Part shown: positions 16,411 to 24,958 of the stretch, piece after piece
How the letters are laid out: each line of letters opens with the position of its first letter
Numbering within the stretch: the stretch's first letter is position 1
Assembly: GCF_013409505.1 (NCBI RefSeq)
Contig: NZ_JACCBN010000001.1
Location: 1,984,001 to 2,048,000, forward strand
Origin: Actinomycetospora corticicola
GTDB taxonomy: Bacteria > Actinomycetota > Actinomycetes > Mycobacteriales > Pseudonocardiaceae
DNA length: 64,000 nt
Direction of reading: 5' to 3'
Made by a program: the position numbers and the translations under genes
Notes under the pieces: generated by a model
The model's database searches: none
Told to the model about the DNA's origin: nothing
What the model saw: the letters and a program-made list of their open reading frames with translations, nothing else

Positions 16411-16888
16411 GGGCGGCGGTGTCCTCCGGACGGATCGTCTCGGCCACGCGCCCGGCGACGGTGCCGATCGCGCAGCCCGGGGCGGTCCGAGCGGTCTGCG
16501 TCCCCCGCCGTCGTCGTCGACGGCGAGCGCGGCAGTCGTCTCGGCTGCTCGGTCACTGTGGGTGTACGTCGGGTCCCTCGGCGGCGGGGCCGGAGATCGA
16601 CGACGAGCTGGAGTCTGCCCTGCCGCGCCGCCGCGACGGCCGGTTCACCTGCCGTTCACGTGACTCCCGGTACCGGGAATCCTCCGTGGTCCCCGCGGCA
16701 CGCCGCGGGGAGTGAATCGCGCGCAACCGATGATCACGGAACGGGGCGTTGGGCCGTTCAGCCGCGTGAAGCAGGTCGCACCGGTGCGCCGATCAGGTGA
16801 AGCTGACCTTTACCGACCCTTTGACTGTCGTGTCGCCCGCCTTTGCCTTCCCTGCCGGTCCGGACCTCACGCGGGAGACACATCTCCG
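16411..16888. other. Intergenic region (478 bp) between SulP-CA and bioA, no gene
   Basis: I see no credible gene. Contents are the upstream region of the SulP-CA gene, two 11-base direct repeats resembling a PHO box (16643-16664), a palindrome CCCGGTACCGGG (16667-16678), a GC hairpin CCCCGCGG/CCGCGGGG near 16691-16710, and a small GGAGA/TCTCC hairpin (16873-16886) just after the bioA stop that may end the bioA message. No clear -10/-35 pair for the SulP gene was recognised. Confidence 0.6.
16643..16664. promoter_or_regulatory. PHO-box-like direct repeats
   Basis: Two contiguous 11-base units, GTTCACCTGCC and GTTCACGTGAC. The Streptomyces PhoP (and mycobacterial RegX3-type) consensus is tandem 11-base repeats starting GTTCA. 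The site is about 235 bases upstream of the SulP-CA gene. A regulatory link to phosphate is inferred only from the motif. Confidence 0.35.
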
Positions 16889-18151
16889 TCATCCGGCCGC
16901 GGCGGCCGCCACGACGGCCTCGCCGATGCGCGCCACGTCGTCGGGGACCGCGACGAAGGGCGGCATCGTGTAGATCAGGTCGCGGAAGGGCCGCAGCCAT
17001 ACTCCGTGACGCTCGGCGGCGGCCTGTGCGACGGGCACGTCCACGGAGTGGTCGAGCTGCACCACCCCGATCGCGCCCAGCACGCGGACGTCGCGGACCC
17101 CGGGCAGCGAGCGGGCCGGGGCGAGCCCCGTCGTCAGGACCTCGCCGATCCCTGCGACCTCGGACCGCCAGTCCCGGCGCAGCAGCTCGGTGACGCTCGC
17201 GAGCGCGACCCGGGCGGCGAGCGGGTTGCCCATGAACGTGGGGCCGTGCATCAGTCCTCCGCCGCCGCCGTCGGCGCTCACCGCCTCGGCCACGGCCGCG
17301 GTGCAGAGCGCCGCGGCCATCGTCAGGTAACCGCCGGTGAGGGCCTTCCCCACGCACAGCACGTCGGGCGCGACGCCCGCGTGGTCGGCCGCGAAGAGTT
17401 CCCCCGTGCGTCCGAACCCGGTGGCGATCTCGTCGAACACGAGGACGAGGTCGTGCCGGTCGGCGATCTCGCGCAGCGCGGCGAGGTGACGGGGCGAGTG
17501 GAACCGCATGCCGCCCGCGCCCTGCACCACGGGCTCGACGATGATCCCGGCGAGCTCGTCGGCGTGCCGTGCGGCGAGGTCCGCCAGGTGCTCGTCGTAG
17601 GCCGGGTCGTACGTGGCGGGCGGCACGTCGGCGAAGACCTGCTCGGGCAGGAAGCCCTGCCAGAGCGCGTGCATCCCGCCGTCGGGATCGCAGACGCTCA
17701 TCGCGGCGAAGGTGTCGCCGTGGTAACCGCCGCGCCAGGTCATCATCCGCGTGCGGCCGGAGCGCCCGCGGGCCCGCTGGTACTGCAGGCACATCTTCAC
17801 CGCGACCTCGATGGAGATGGACCCGGAGTCGGCCAGGAACACGTGCTCGAGCGGCGCCGGGCTGATCTCGACGAGGCGCGTCGCCAGCTCGACCGCGGGG
17901 TGGTGGGTGAGCCCGCCGAACATGACGTGGCTGAACGCGTCGGCGTGCAGGGCGGCGTCGAGCGCCGGGTGCCGGTAACCGTGGACCGCCGCCCACCACG
18001 AGCTCATCCCGTCGACCAGCTCGCGTCCGTCGTCGAGGGTCAGCCGCACCCCGCGCGCGTCGGTGACCACCAGCGGCTCGCTGCGCCCGGGCATCGGACC
18101 GTAGGGGTGCCAGACGTGCTGGCGGTCGAGGGAGCGCACGGAGTCCGACAC
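16889..18151 (-). CDS. bioA: Adenosylmethionine-8-amino-7-oxononanoate aminotransferase, BioA
   Basis: 420 aa. It converts 8-amino-7-oxononanoate to 7,8-diaminopelargonic acid using S-adenosylmethionine as amino donor. The PLP lysine is K269 ([12 protein letters not shown]). [11 protein letters not shown] at the N-terminus, [53 protein letters not shown] and [18 protein letters not shown] are BioA signatures. The GTG start lies seven bases after a TACCGT box (18159-18164, minus strand), giving a leaderless start overlapping the divergent promoter of the PaaX-like gene. Confidence 0.96.
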   Translation of the reverse strand: MSDSVRSLDRQHVWHPYGPMPGRSEPLVVTDARGVRLTLDDGRELVDGMSSWWAAVHGYRHPALDAALHADAFSHVMFGGLTHHPAVELATRLVEISPAPLEHVFLADSGSISIEVAVKMCLQYQRARGRSGRTRMMTWRGGYHGDTFAAMSVCDPDGGMHALWQGFLPEQVFADVPPATYDPAYDEHLADLAARHADELAGIIVEPVVQGAGGMRFHSPRHLAALREIADRHDLVLVFDEIATGFGRTGELFAADHAGVAPDVLCVGKALTGGYLTMAAALCTAAVAEAVSADGGGGGLMHGPTFMGNPLAARVALASVTELLRRDWRSEVAGIGEVLTTGLAPARSLPGVRDVRVLGAIGVVQLDHSVDVPVAQAAAERHGVWLRPFRDLIYTMPPFVAVPDDVARIGEAVVAAAAAG

Positions 18152-18158
18152 CTGCCGG

Positions 18159-18179
18159 ACGGTAGTCCTGACCTACGAT
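18159..18179. promoter_or_regulatory. Overlapping divergent leaderless promoters, bioA and paaX-like gene
   Basis: Minus-strand TACCGT (18159-18164) lies seven bases from the bioA GTG. Plus-strand TACGAT (18174-18179) lies eight bases from the regulator ATG. With only 36 bases between the start codons, both transcripts must begin at or next to the start codon, and polymerases would compete for the same site. Confidence 0.6.
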
Positions 18180-18187
18180 CACGCCCC

Positions 18188-19033
18188 ATGGCGGCGGGGG
18201 CGGGCGAGGCGTTCTCGCGACGCCGTGAGGTGGCGGCGACCAGCGCCCGGTCGCTGCTCCTGACGGTGCTCGGTGAGTTCGTCCTCCCGGCCGGCGAACC
18301 GGTGTGGACCCAGACGCTGCTCGACGCCCTCGGCCGCGTCGGGGTCGAGGAGAAGTCCGCCCGCCAGGCGCTCGCCCGCACGGCCGCCGACGACGTGGTG
18401 GTCTCGGAGCGTTCCGGACGACGGGTGCGGTGGTCGCTGACCGGCGCGGGTCGCCGGCTGCTCTCCGAGGGCGCCGCCCGGATCTACGGGCACGGCACGC
18501 GGCACGAGGCGTGGGACGGGCGCTGGCTGGTGCTCGTGGTGAGCGTCCCCGAGGCCCAGCGGGCGCTGCGCCACCAGCTGCGCACCCAGCTCGCGTGGGC
18601 CGGCCTGGGCTCCCCCGCCCCCGGGGTGTGGGTCTGCCCGGACGCGACCCGGGTCACCGAGGCGCACCGGGCGCTGGTCGACGTCGGGCTCGACACCTCC
18701 GCGCTCGTGGTGGTCGGCGGCACCCACGGCGGGCTGTCGGACGCCGAGCTCGTCGCCCAGGCCTGGGACCTGCGGGAGGTCGAGGCGCGCTACGCGGAGT
18801 TCGTGGAGCAGTTCGCCGACCTGACGCCCGCCGACGGCGAGGACGGCGGGGTGCTCGCGGCCCAGGTCCGGCTCGTCGACGCCTGGCGCCGCTTCCCGTT
18901 CCTCGACCCGCAGCTGCCCGCCGAGCTGCTCCCCGACGACTGGGTGGGCGCCCGGGCCGCCGAGGTGTTCCACGCCCGCCACGAGGCGTGGGCCCCGGGC
19001 GCGCAGGCGGCGTTCGCGGAGCTGGCGGGCTGA
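18188..19033 (+). CDS. PaaX-family transcriptional regulator
   Basis: 281 aa. N-terminal winged helix (SARSLLLTVLGEFVLPAGEPVWTQTLLDALGRVGVEEKSARQALARTAADDVV), then the PaaX domain (WDGRWLVLVVSVPEAQRALRHQLRTQLAWAGLGSPAPGVWVCPD) and a C-terminal domain ending FPFLDPQLPAELLPDDWVGARAAEVF. PaaX proteins repress phenylacetate catabolism and respond to phenylacetyl-CoA. No paa genes are in view, so the ligand is unknown. It could act on the catabolic genes just downstream or on bioA. A perfect hairpin terminator follows. Confidence 0.88.
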   Translation: MAAGAGEAFSRRREVAATSARSLLLTVLGEFVLPAGEPVWTQTLLDALGRVGVEEKSARQALARTAADDVVVSERSGRRVRWSLTGAGRRLLSEGAARIYGHGTRHEAWDGRWLVLVVSVPEAQRALRHQLRTQLAWAGLGSPAPGVWVCPDATRVTEAHRALVDVGLDTSALVVVGGTHGGLSDAELVAQAWDLREVEARYAEFVEQFADLTPADGEDGGVLAAQVRLVDAWRRFPFLDPQLPAELLPDDWVGARAAEVFHARHEAWAPGAQAAFAELAG

Positions 19034-19040
19034 GCACCCT

Positions 19041-19075
19041 CCGGGTGCAAGCAATGCGTCGCTGCTTGCACCCGG
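19041..19075 (+). terminator. Hairpin terminator after the PaaX-like gene
   Basis: Perfect 13-bp arms CCGGGTGCAAGCA (19041-19053) and TGCTTGCACCCGG (19063-19075) with a 9-base loop, starting eight bases after the stop codon. No T-run follows, as is common in GC-rich actinobacteria. Confidence 0.7.
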
Positions 19076-19163
19076 TGCCAGGAAATCCGGCTCCGTCGAT
19101 CGGCGGCCACGGACAGGAATGGCCCACCGATGTCACCGGACGCGTCGGAGGAGCCACAGACGC

Positions 19164-19196
19164 ATCCCTGAGCCGCACCCGCCGTCGGGAAGGGAT
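19164..19196 (-). terminator. Hairpin terminator after the VOC gene
   Basis: Arms ATCCCT (19164-19169) and AGGGAT (19191-19196) enclose a GCACCCGCCGTCGGGA core that itself pairs CCC with GGG. It overlaps the stop codon of the minus-strand VOC gene. The core belongs to the dispersed TTCCCGACGSCGGGT family. Confidence 0.5.
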
Positions 19197-19606
19197 CAGG
19201 GCGTCGGCAGCCAGACCTCCCAGGCGATCCCGTCGGGGTCGGCGAACGAGATGAACTGCGCGTAGCCGATGTCGCGGACGGGGCTGTGCTCGACCCCGTG
19301 GGCGTCGAGCTGCTCGCCCCAGGCGTCCAGGGCCGTGCGGTCGGCGACCGTCAGCGCCACGTGGTCGAGGCCGGTGCGCTGCGGGCTGAACCGCTCCCCC
19401 GACCCGTCGAGCGGCTCGTGGATGCCGAGGGTGATCCCGGACCCGGGATGGCGCAGCAGCTGCCGGGGGTGGCGCGCCTCGGGCGGCCCCTCGAGCCGCT
19501 CGGTGACCGCCTCGAACCCGAGGACCCGACCGTAGAACTCGGCGCTCGCCGCCATGTCCCGGACGACGAGCGCCACGTGCGCGATCCCGGAGACCGTGGT
19601 GGTCAC
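19196..19606 (-). CDS. VOC-superfamily (glyoxalase/dioxygenase-like) protein
   Basis: 136 aa. Two beta-alpha-beta-beta-beta modules, IAHVALVVRDMAASAEFYGRVLGFEAV and TGLDHVALTVADRTALDAWGEQLDAHGVEHS, ending YAQFISFADPDGIAWEVWL. Metal-ligand candidates are the His of each HVAL strand and the Glu near the end (WEVW). Family members include glyoxalases, extradiol dioxygenases and antibiotic-binding proteins, so the substrate is not predicted. The GTG overlaps the aldehyde dehydrogenase stop (GTGA), so the two are co-translated and may act in one pathway. Confidence 0.85.
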   Translation of the reverse strand: MTTTVSGIAHVALVVRDMAASAEFYGRVLGFEAVTERLEGPPEARHPRQLLRHPGSGITLGIHEPLDGSGERFSPQRTGLDHVALTVADRTALDAWGEQLDAHGVEHSPVRDIGYAQFISFADPDGIAWEVWLPTP

Positions 19607-20979
19607 TGGATCCACACCGTCTTCGCATTGGTGAACGTCTGCGTCCCGAAGCTCGCGAGCTCGCGGCCGTAGCCCGAGTTCTTGGCCCCGCCGAACGGGA
19701 CCTCCGGGGTCGAGGCCGTGATCTTGTTGATGTTCATCATGCCGGTCTCGACCTCGTTCACCAGCCGCTCCGCCTCGTCCGGGTCCTGGGTCCAGGCGCT
19801 GCCACCCAGGCCGAAGCTCGAGTCGTTGGCGATGGCGATGGCCTCGTCGAGGTCCTTCGCGCGGAAGAACAGCGCGACCGGGCCGAAGAGCTCCTCGTAG
19901 TAGGCCGGGGCGTTCTTCGGGATGTCGGCGAGCACCGACGGCGGGTAGTAGTTGCCCTTCCCGCCCAACGGCTTGCCGCCGGTGAGGAGCTTCGCGCCCG
20001 CTGCCACCGAGTCCTGCACCTGCTGGTCGAGCTCCTCGAGACCCTGAGGCCCGGACATCGGGCCGAGGTCGGTGTCCTCGGCCATCGGGTCGCCGACCTT
20101 GAGCGCCTCCATCTTCTCGACGAGGAGGCGCTGGAACTCGTCGGCCACCCGCTCGTGGACGATGATCCGCTTGGCGTTGATGCACGACTGGCCGTTGTTC
20201 AGCGTGCGCGAGGCGACGGCCTGGTCGGCGGTGGCGTCGAGGTCGGCCGAGGGCATCACGATGAAGGCGTCGCTGCCGCCGAGCTCGAGGACGCTCGCCT
20301 TGACGTTCTTGCCGGCGCGGGCGCCGACCTCCCGGCCGGCCGGCTCGCTACCGGTGAGCGTGACGGCCCGCACGCGGTCGTCGTCGATCATGGCCTCGAT
20401 CATCGAGGAGCCGATGAGCAGCGTCTGGAAGACGTCCTGCGGGAAGCCGGCGCGCACGAGGACGTCCTCGATGGCGAGCGCGACCTGCGGCACGTTCGAG
20501 GCATGCTTGAGCAGGCCGACGTTGCCCGCCATCAGCGCCGGGCACAGGAACCGGAAGACCTGCCAGTACGGGAAGTTCCACGGCATGATCGCGAGGACCG
20601 GGCCGAGGGGCTGGTAGCGGGTGAAGACCCGGGCGTTCTCCGGGGCGTCGGCCGGGTCCCACGGGTGGTCGGCGAGGTGCTCCGCGGCGTGGTCGGCGTA
20701 CCAGCGGCAGCCCAGGGCGCACTTGCCGACCTCGGCCTTCGCCGCGGCGAACGTCTTGCCCATCTCGAGGGTCGCGAGCTCGGCGAGGTGGTCGACCTCG
20801 GCGTCGAGGATGTCGGCGGCCGCGCGCATCCAGCCGGAGCGCTGGTCGAACGTCGTGTCGCGGTAGCTCTGGAACGCGTCCCAGCTGCGCTGGATCCGCT
20901 CCTCGAGCTGCTCGGAGGTGAGGGAGTCGAACTCCCGCACGGTCTCCCCGGTGGCGGGGTTCGTCGATGCGATGGCCAT
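19603..20979 (-). CDS. NAD(P)-dependent aldehyde dehydrogenase, succinate-semialdehyde type
   Basis: 458 aa. Catalytic residues are E232 (LELGGSDAF) and C266 (NNGQSCINAKR), with N134 in the MPWNFPYWQ block. The opening ASTNPATGETVREFDSLT and the short length resemble GabD1-type succinate-semialdehyde dehydrogenases of actinobacteria. The usual PWNFP and LELGGSDA motifs agree. It heads a two-gene unit with the VOC protein. With the neighbouring amidohydrolase and aldolase it suggests oxidation of a semialdehyde intermediate, but the substrate is inferred. Confidence 0.9.
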   Translation of the reverse strand: MAIASTNPATGETVREFDSLTSEQLEERIQRSWDAFQSYRDTTFDQRSGWMRAAADILDAEVDHLAELATLEMGKTFAAAKAEVGKCALGCRWYADHAAEHLADHPWDPADAPENARVFTRYQPLGPVLAIMPWNFPYWQVFRFLCPALMAGNVGLLKHASNVPQVALAIEDVLVRAGFPQDVFQTLLIGSSMIEAMIDDDRVRAVTLTGSEPAGREVGARAGKNVKASVLELGGSDAFIVMPSADLDATADQAVASRTLNNGQSCINAKRIIVHERVADEFQRLLVEKMEALKVGDPMAEDTDLGPMSGPQGLEELDQQVQDSVAAGAKLLTGGKPLGGKGNYYPPSVLADIPKNAPAYYEELFGPVALFFRAKDLDEAIAIANDSSFGLGGSAWTQDPDEAERLVNEVETGMMNINKITASTPEVPFGGAKNSGYGRELASFGTQTFTNAKTVWIQ

Positions 20980-21050
20980 GACACGTGCCTACCCCTCCTG
21001 ACCGGCCGGACACACCCGCGCGGTCGGTCGACGAGGATCACGGCGCGGCC

Positions 21051-21072
21051 GCACCCGCCGTCGGGACGGCCG
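21051..21072 (-). terminator. Hairpin terminator after the amidohydrolase gene
   Basis: Nested stem CGGCCG/CGGCCG and CCCG/CGGG built on the dispersed GCACCCGCCGTCGGGA core. It lies five bases past the stop of the minus-strand amidohydrolase gene. Confidence 0.5.
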
Positions 21073-21076
21073 GGAG

Positions 21077-21919
21077 CTACAGCCCCGGGAAGACGCGGGC
21101 CGCGTTCCCGCCGAGGACGGCGTCGGTGAGGTGCTCGGGCAGGCCGAGGTCGCGGACGCCGGCGACGTTGCGCGACGGGCTCGCGGAGGGCGCGTCGGTG
21201 CCGAAGATCGAGCGGGCGGCGATGCGCTCGATGCCGAAGCTCGCGTAGTAGGTGGGCAGCCGCTTGGGCGGGAGGCCGGCGAGGTCGAGCCACACGTTCT
21301 CGCGGGTCAGGGCCAGGGACGCGGCGGCGTCGTAGCTCCAGCCGCGCCCGCCGTGGGCGAGGATCACGACGAGCTCGGGGAAGTCGCGCAGCACGTCGTC
21401 CATGAGCACCGGGTCGCCGTGCTTGGACGTCGCGCCGGGGAAGAACGACGGCCCCGTGTGCACGATGACGGGGATGCCGCGCTCGGCGCAGCGCGCGTAG
21501 GCCGGGTAGAGCTCGCGGTCGTTGGGGGCGACCCCGGCGTGGACCGGGTGGATCTTGAGTGCGACGGTCGCGCCGTCGCCGAGGTCCAGCTGGCGGTCGA
21601 GCTCGCGGGCCACCGGGTGGTGCACGTGCGGGTTGACGTTCGCGACGATGCGGAACCGCTCCGGGTCGTGCTCGACGATCTGCAGCACGTCCTCGACGGT
21701 CTGCCAGCCCGTGGCCTTCGGGCTGTACTCGCAGAACATCAGCACGCGGTCGACGCCCTCGGCGGCGAAGTACTCGCTGACCCGGGACGGGACCGGCGTC
21801 CCGTCGTCGTCGTACATCGCCGCCCAGGCCCCGGCGTCGCCCGCGGGCCCGATCCACGTCTCCCACGGCACCTTCAGCCGCGCCAGGTGGGCGACGTGGA
21901 CATGGGCGTCGACGATCAA
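21077..21919 (-). CDS. Amidohydrolase-family (amidohydrolase 2) metal-dependent hydrolase
   Basis: 280 aa. A TIM-barrel metal hydrolase/decarboxylase: MIVDAHVHVAHL carries the HxH metal ligands, followed by NVNPHVHHP, KIHPVHAGVAPNDRELYPAYA, PVIVHTGPS (strand with metal His), ILAHGGRGW and FGTDAPSASP with the catalytic Asp. Related proteins include ACMSD-type decarboxylases and lactone hydrolases. The start is a TTG preceded by GGAGG at six bases. A strong palindrome lies directly upstream. Substrate unknown. Confidence 0.85.
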   Translation of the reverse strand: MIVDAHVHVAHLARLKVPWETWIGPAGDAGAWAAMYDDDGTPVPSRVSEYFAAEGVDRVLMFCEYSPKATGWQTVEDVLQIVEHDPERFRIVANVNPHVHHPVARELDRQLDLGDGATVALKIHPVHAGVAPNDRELYPAYARCAERGIPVIVHTGPSFFPGATSKHGDPVLMDDVLRDFPELVVILAHGGRGWSYDAAASLALTRENVWLDLAGLPPKRLPTYYASFGIERIAARSIFGTDAPSASPSRNVAGVRDLGLPEHLTDAVLGGNAARVFPGL

Positions 21920-21931
21920 GGTGGCCTCCGG

Positions 21932-21979
21932 CCAGGTGAGCAGAAAAGGTCGTTATAGCAGCCGTTTCTGCTCACCTGG
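21932..21979. terminator. Hairpin between class II aldolase and amidohydrolase genes
   Basis: Perfect 15-base arms CCAGGTGAGCAGAAA (21932-21946) and TTTCTGCTCACCTGG (21965-21979) around a loop with a TATA centre. It is the same family as 6741-6780. It would terminate the aldolase transcript, leaving the amidohydrolase to an internal start or readthrough. Confidence 0.6.
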
Positions 21980-21990
21980 GCTCCGCCCAC

Positions 21991-22830
21991 CTAGTCGAAC
22001 AAGTCCGGATCCGTCCGGACGATCTCGTCCCAGATCGGCTGGAACGAGAACCAGCCGGCGTAGGCCGAGCCGGTCTGCTCGGCGGAGAACTTCGCGTTGA
22101 CGTGGTCGATCTGCGTCGGCGTGCCGGCGGCCTCGGCGAGCAGCTGGGCCTGGCAGTTGCGCTCGGTGTTGATGAACCACCAGGCCGCCTCGGCGACCGT
22201 GTCGCCGACGGTGAAGATGCCGTGGTTCTGGTGGAACACCATCTTGCGGCCGGTGAGCCCGGTGGCGAGGGCGCGCCCCACCTCGGGGTCGAGCACGACG
22301 GCGCCACGGCCCTCGGTGACCACGCCGTGCTGCTCGTAGAGCGTGCAGGCGTCCTGGGTGATCGGGTCGAGCGGGCGGCCCAGCGAGGACCACGCCTTGC
22401 CGTACACCGAGTGCGCGTGGGCGGCGGCGACGACCTCGGGGTGCGCGGCGTGGACGGCGGAGTGGATGACGAAGCCGGCCTGGTTCACGGGCTTGTTGCC
22501 GTAGACGACCTCGCCCTCGTGGTTCACGGCGATGAGGTCGGAGACCCGGATGTGCCGGAAGCTCATGCCGAACGGGTTGACCCAGAACATGTGCGGGTCC
22601 TCGGGGTCGCGGACCGTGATGTGCCCGGCGATCCCCTCCCCGAAGCCGAACCGGCCGAACACCCGGAACGCGCCGGCCAGCTGCTGCTTGCGGTGCAGCC
22701 GCTCCTCCTCGACGTTCGAGAAGGTCGGCGGCTTCGGCATCTGCAGACCGGGCTGCTTCGGCTGGTAGCCCGGCATCCCGTCGACCTCGGGGGTCTGCTC
22801 GTCGCTGCGGTCCTGCGTCGGTGCGGCCAT
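21991..22830 (-). CDS. Class II aldolase/adducin-family protein
   Basis: 279 aa. The aldolase domain spans about 40-270: GRFGFGEGIAGHITVRDPEDPHMFWVNPFGMSF, then HSAVHAAHPEVVAAAHAHSVYGKAWSSL with the zinc-binding HAH, and FHQNHGIFTVGDTVAEAAWWF with a third histidine. The family includes fuculose-phosphate aldolases and decarboxylases. The N-terminal 35 residues are a Pro/Gln-rich extension (DGMPGYQPKQPGLQMPKPP). It is divergent from the luciferase-like genes with about 45 bases between starts, so shared control is plausible. Substrate unknown. Confidence 0.87.
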   Translation of the reverse strand: MAAPTQDRSDEQTPEVDGMPGYQPKQPGLQMPKPPTFSNVEEERLHRKQQLAGAFRVFGRFGFGEGIAGHITVRDPEDPHMFWVNPFGMSFRHIRVSDLIAVNHEGEVVYGNKPVNQAGFVIHSAVHAAHPEVVAAAHAHSVYGKAWSSLGRPLDPITQDACTLYEQHGVVTEGRGAVVLDPEVGRALATGLTGRKMVFHQNHGIFTVGDTVAEAAWWFINTERNCQAQLLAEAAGTPTQIDHVNAKFSAEQTGSAYAGWFSFQPIWDEIVRTDPDLFD

Positions 22831-22875
22831 CTCCCGACGGTGCGCCGTGGTACGCGCGCGGGTCAAGAGGAGAGC

Positions 22876-23913
22876 ATGATCGGAGGCATGCCCGCACCCG
22901 GCGTCGCGCTCGAGAAGCTCGGTTTCCTCACCATCGGCACCTTCGACGGCGACGACCCCGCCCCGGGCCACGAGAGCCTCCTGCAGGAGATCGTGCTCGC
23001 CGAGGAGCTCGGGTTCGACTCCGTCTGGCTGCGGCACCGCCACCTGCAGCACGGCGTCTCCTCCCCCGTCACGTTGCTCGCGGCGGCCTCGCAGCGCACG
23101 TCGCGGATCGAGTTCGGCACCGCCGTGACCCCGCTGGGCTGGGAGAACCCGCTGCGCTACGCCGAGGACCTCTCCACCCTCGACGTCCTCTCGGGCGGCC
23201 GGATGAACCCCGGCCTCTCCGTCGGCCCGCCCGGCCACTTCGACGACGTGAAGCAGTCGCTCTACCCCGACACCGCCGACGCCGAGGACTTCACCTACAC
23301 CCGCGTCGAGCGCCTCCTGCGGCTGCTGCGCGGCGAGCCCGCGAGCACGTTCTCGGGGGTCCAGGGCATCGAGGTCTTCTCCGACCACGTCCAGCCGCAC
23401 GCCGCGGGACTCGCTGACCGCGTCTGGTACGGCGCGGCGAGCGACCGTTCCGCGGTCTGGGCCGGGCAGCAGGGTCTCAACCTGCTGACCTCGTCGGTCG
23501 TGCGCGTCGGCGAGGACGAGGAGCCGGACTTCGCCGGGATCCAGTCCCGCACCATCCGGGCGTACCGGGAGGCCCTTCCCGACGCCGGGTCGGGGCGGGT
23601 CTCGCAGGGCCTCGTCGTCATCCCGACCGACACCGCCACCGACGCGCAGAAGGCGAAGTACGCGGAGTACGTCGAGGGCCGCACCGCGCGGACGTCGTCG
23701 CCGCAGGGTCCGGGCCGGCTGCTGTTCGCGAAGGACATCCTGGGGACCTCCGAGGAGGTCGCGCAGGCGCTCTACGCGCACGCGGCGTTCCGCGAGGTCA
23801 CCGAGGTGGTGTTCGCCCTTCCGTTCGGCTTCGCCCACGAGGACTACGTGCAGATCCTCACCGACATGGCGACGACGCTCGGACCTGCCCTGGGATGGTC
23901 CCGCGCGGCATGA
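22876..23913 (+). CDS. LLM-class flavin-dependent oxidoreductase, first paralogue
   Basis: 345 aa from the ATG at 22876, which has AGGAG four bases upstream. An in-frame ATG at 22888 aligns better with the paralogue. A luciferase-like TIM barrel: EELGFDSVWLRHRHLQHGVSSPVTLLAAASQRTSRIEFGTAVTPLGWENPLRYAEDLSTLDVLSGGRMNPGLSVG. Such enzymes use reduced FMN or F420. Actinobacterial members often use F420, which the sequence does not settle. It is followed eight bases later by a close paralogue, the layout of two-subunit luciferases. LPDAGSGRVS at about 236 matches a dispersed repeat. Confidence 0.9.
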   Translation: MIGGMPAPGVALEKLGFLTIGTFDGDDPAPGHESLLQEIVLAEELGFDSVWLRHRHLQHGVSSPVTLLAAASQRTSRIEFGTAVTPLGWENPLRYAEDLSTLDVLSGGRMNPGLSVGPPGHFDDVKQSLYPDTADAEDFTYTRVERLLRLLRGEPASTFSGVQGIEVFSDHVQPHAAGLADRVWYGAASDRSAVWAGQQGLNLLTSSVVRVGEDEEPDFAGIQSRTIRAYREALPDAGSGRVSQGLVVIPTDTATDAQKAKYAEYVEGRTARTSSPQGPGRLLFAKDILGTSEEVAQALYAHAAFREVTEVVFALPFGFAHEDYVQILTDMATTLGPALGWSRAA

Positions 23914-23920
23914 TCGGCCC

Positions 23921-24958
23921 ATGCCCGAACCCGGTGTCCCCCTGGAGCGCCAGGGCTTCCTGACGCTCGGTACGTACGACGGCGCCGACCCCGCGCCCGG
24001 CCACGAGTACCTGCTGCGCGAGATCGTGCTCGGCGAGGAGCTCGGCTTCGACTCGGTGTGGCTGCGCCACCGCCACTTCCAGTCCGGCATCTCCTCGCCG
24101 ATCGCGATCCTCGCCGCCGCCTCGCAGCGGACCTCGCGGATCGAGTTCGGCACGGCGGTGACGCCGCTGGGCTGGGAGAACCCGCTGCGCTACGCCGAGG
24201 ACCTCGGCACCGTCGACGTCCTCTCCGGCGGCCGGATGAACCCCGGCCTGTCCGTCGGGCCGCCGATCCACTGGGACGACGTGAAGGCCGGGCTGTACCC
24301 CGACACCGCGGACGTCGAGGATCTGACGTACCACCGCGTGGAGCGCCTCCTCGCGATGTTGCGCGGCGAGCCCGCCAGCACCTTCGCGGGCATCGACGGC
24401 ATCGAGTCGTTCTCCGATTACGTGCAGCCGCAGTCGCCCGGCCTCGCCGACCGCGTCTGGTACGGCGGCGGCAGCCGGCGCTCGGTGCGCTGGGCCGGGG
24501 AGCAGGGCCTCGCGATGCTCACGAGCAACGTGATCCAGTCCGAGGGCCACGACCTCGGCGACGACGCCTCCCGGGTCTTCCCGCTCATCCAGCAGGAGCA
24601 GATCGAGCTGTTCCGCTCGGTCCACCCGCTCGGGGCGGCCGCCCGCGTGTCGCAGGGTCTCGTCGTCATCCCGACCGATTCCGCCACCGCCGACCAGAAG
24701 GCCCGCTACACCGCCTTCGTCGAGCACCGCACCCCGCGCACCGCCGTCGCCCACGGGCCCCGGCAGATGCTCTACGCCCGCGACCTCGTCGGGACCTCCG
24801 AGCAGATCGCGGAGGAGCTCTACGCCAACCCGGCGTTCCGGGAGGTCCGCGAGGTGGTGTGGGCGCTGCCGTTCACCTTCGAGCACGCCGACTACGTGCA
24901 GATCCTCACCGACATGGCGACGAAGCTCGGCCCCGCGCTCGGCTGGAGCCCGCGGTGA
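23921..24958 (+). CDS. LLM-class flavin-dependent oxidoreductase, second paralogue
   Basis: 345 aa, strongly similar along its whole length to the preceding gene (shared SRIEFGTAVTPLGWENPLRYAEDL, QGLVVIPTD, YVQILTDMAT). It differs where the first carries the PDAGS segment (HPLGAAARVS here). Equal length and collinearity show a tandem duplication. The products may form a heterodimer or act on related substrates. The stop overlaps the next gene's GTG (GTGA), linking it to a crotonase. Cofactor (FMN or F420) not determined. Confidence 0.9.
   Translation: MPEPGVPLERQGFLTLGTYDGADPAPGHEYLLREIVLGEELGFDSVWLRHRHFQSGISSPIAILAAASQRTSRIEFGTAVTPLGWENPLRYAEDLGTVDVLSGGRMNPGLSVGPPIHWDDVKAGLYPDTADVEDLTYHRVERLLAMLRGEPASTFAGIDGIESFSDYVQPQSPGLADRVWYGGGSRRSVRWAGEQGLAMLTSNVIQSEGHDLGDDASRVFPLIQQEQIELFRSVHPLGAAARVSQGLVVIPTDSATADQKARYTAFVEHRTPRTAVAHGPRQMLYARDLVGTSEQIAEELYANPAFREVREVVWALPFTFEHADYVQILTDMATKLGPALGWSPR

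Noticed and set aside
9391..18180. BioQ or BirA operator at the biotin genes
   Set aside because: No shared palindrome such as TGAAC-N3-GTTAC was found upstream of bioD, bioF or bioA. The only common element is the TANNNT leaderless box.
18188..19033. PaaX-like regulator as evidence for a phenylacetate degradation cluster
   Set aside because: No paaA-E, paaK or ring-epoxidase genes are visible. The neighbouring catabolic genes do not form that pathway.
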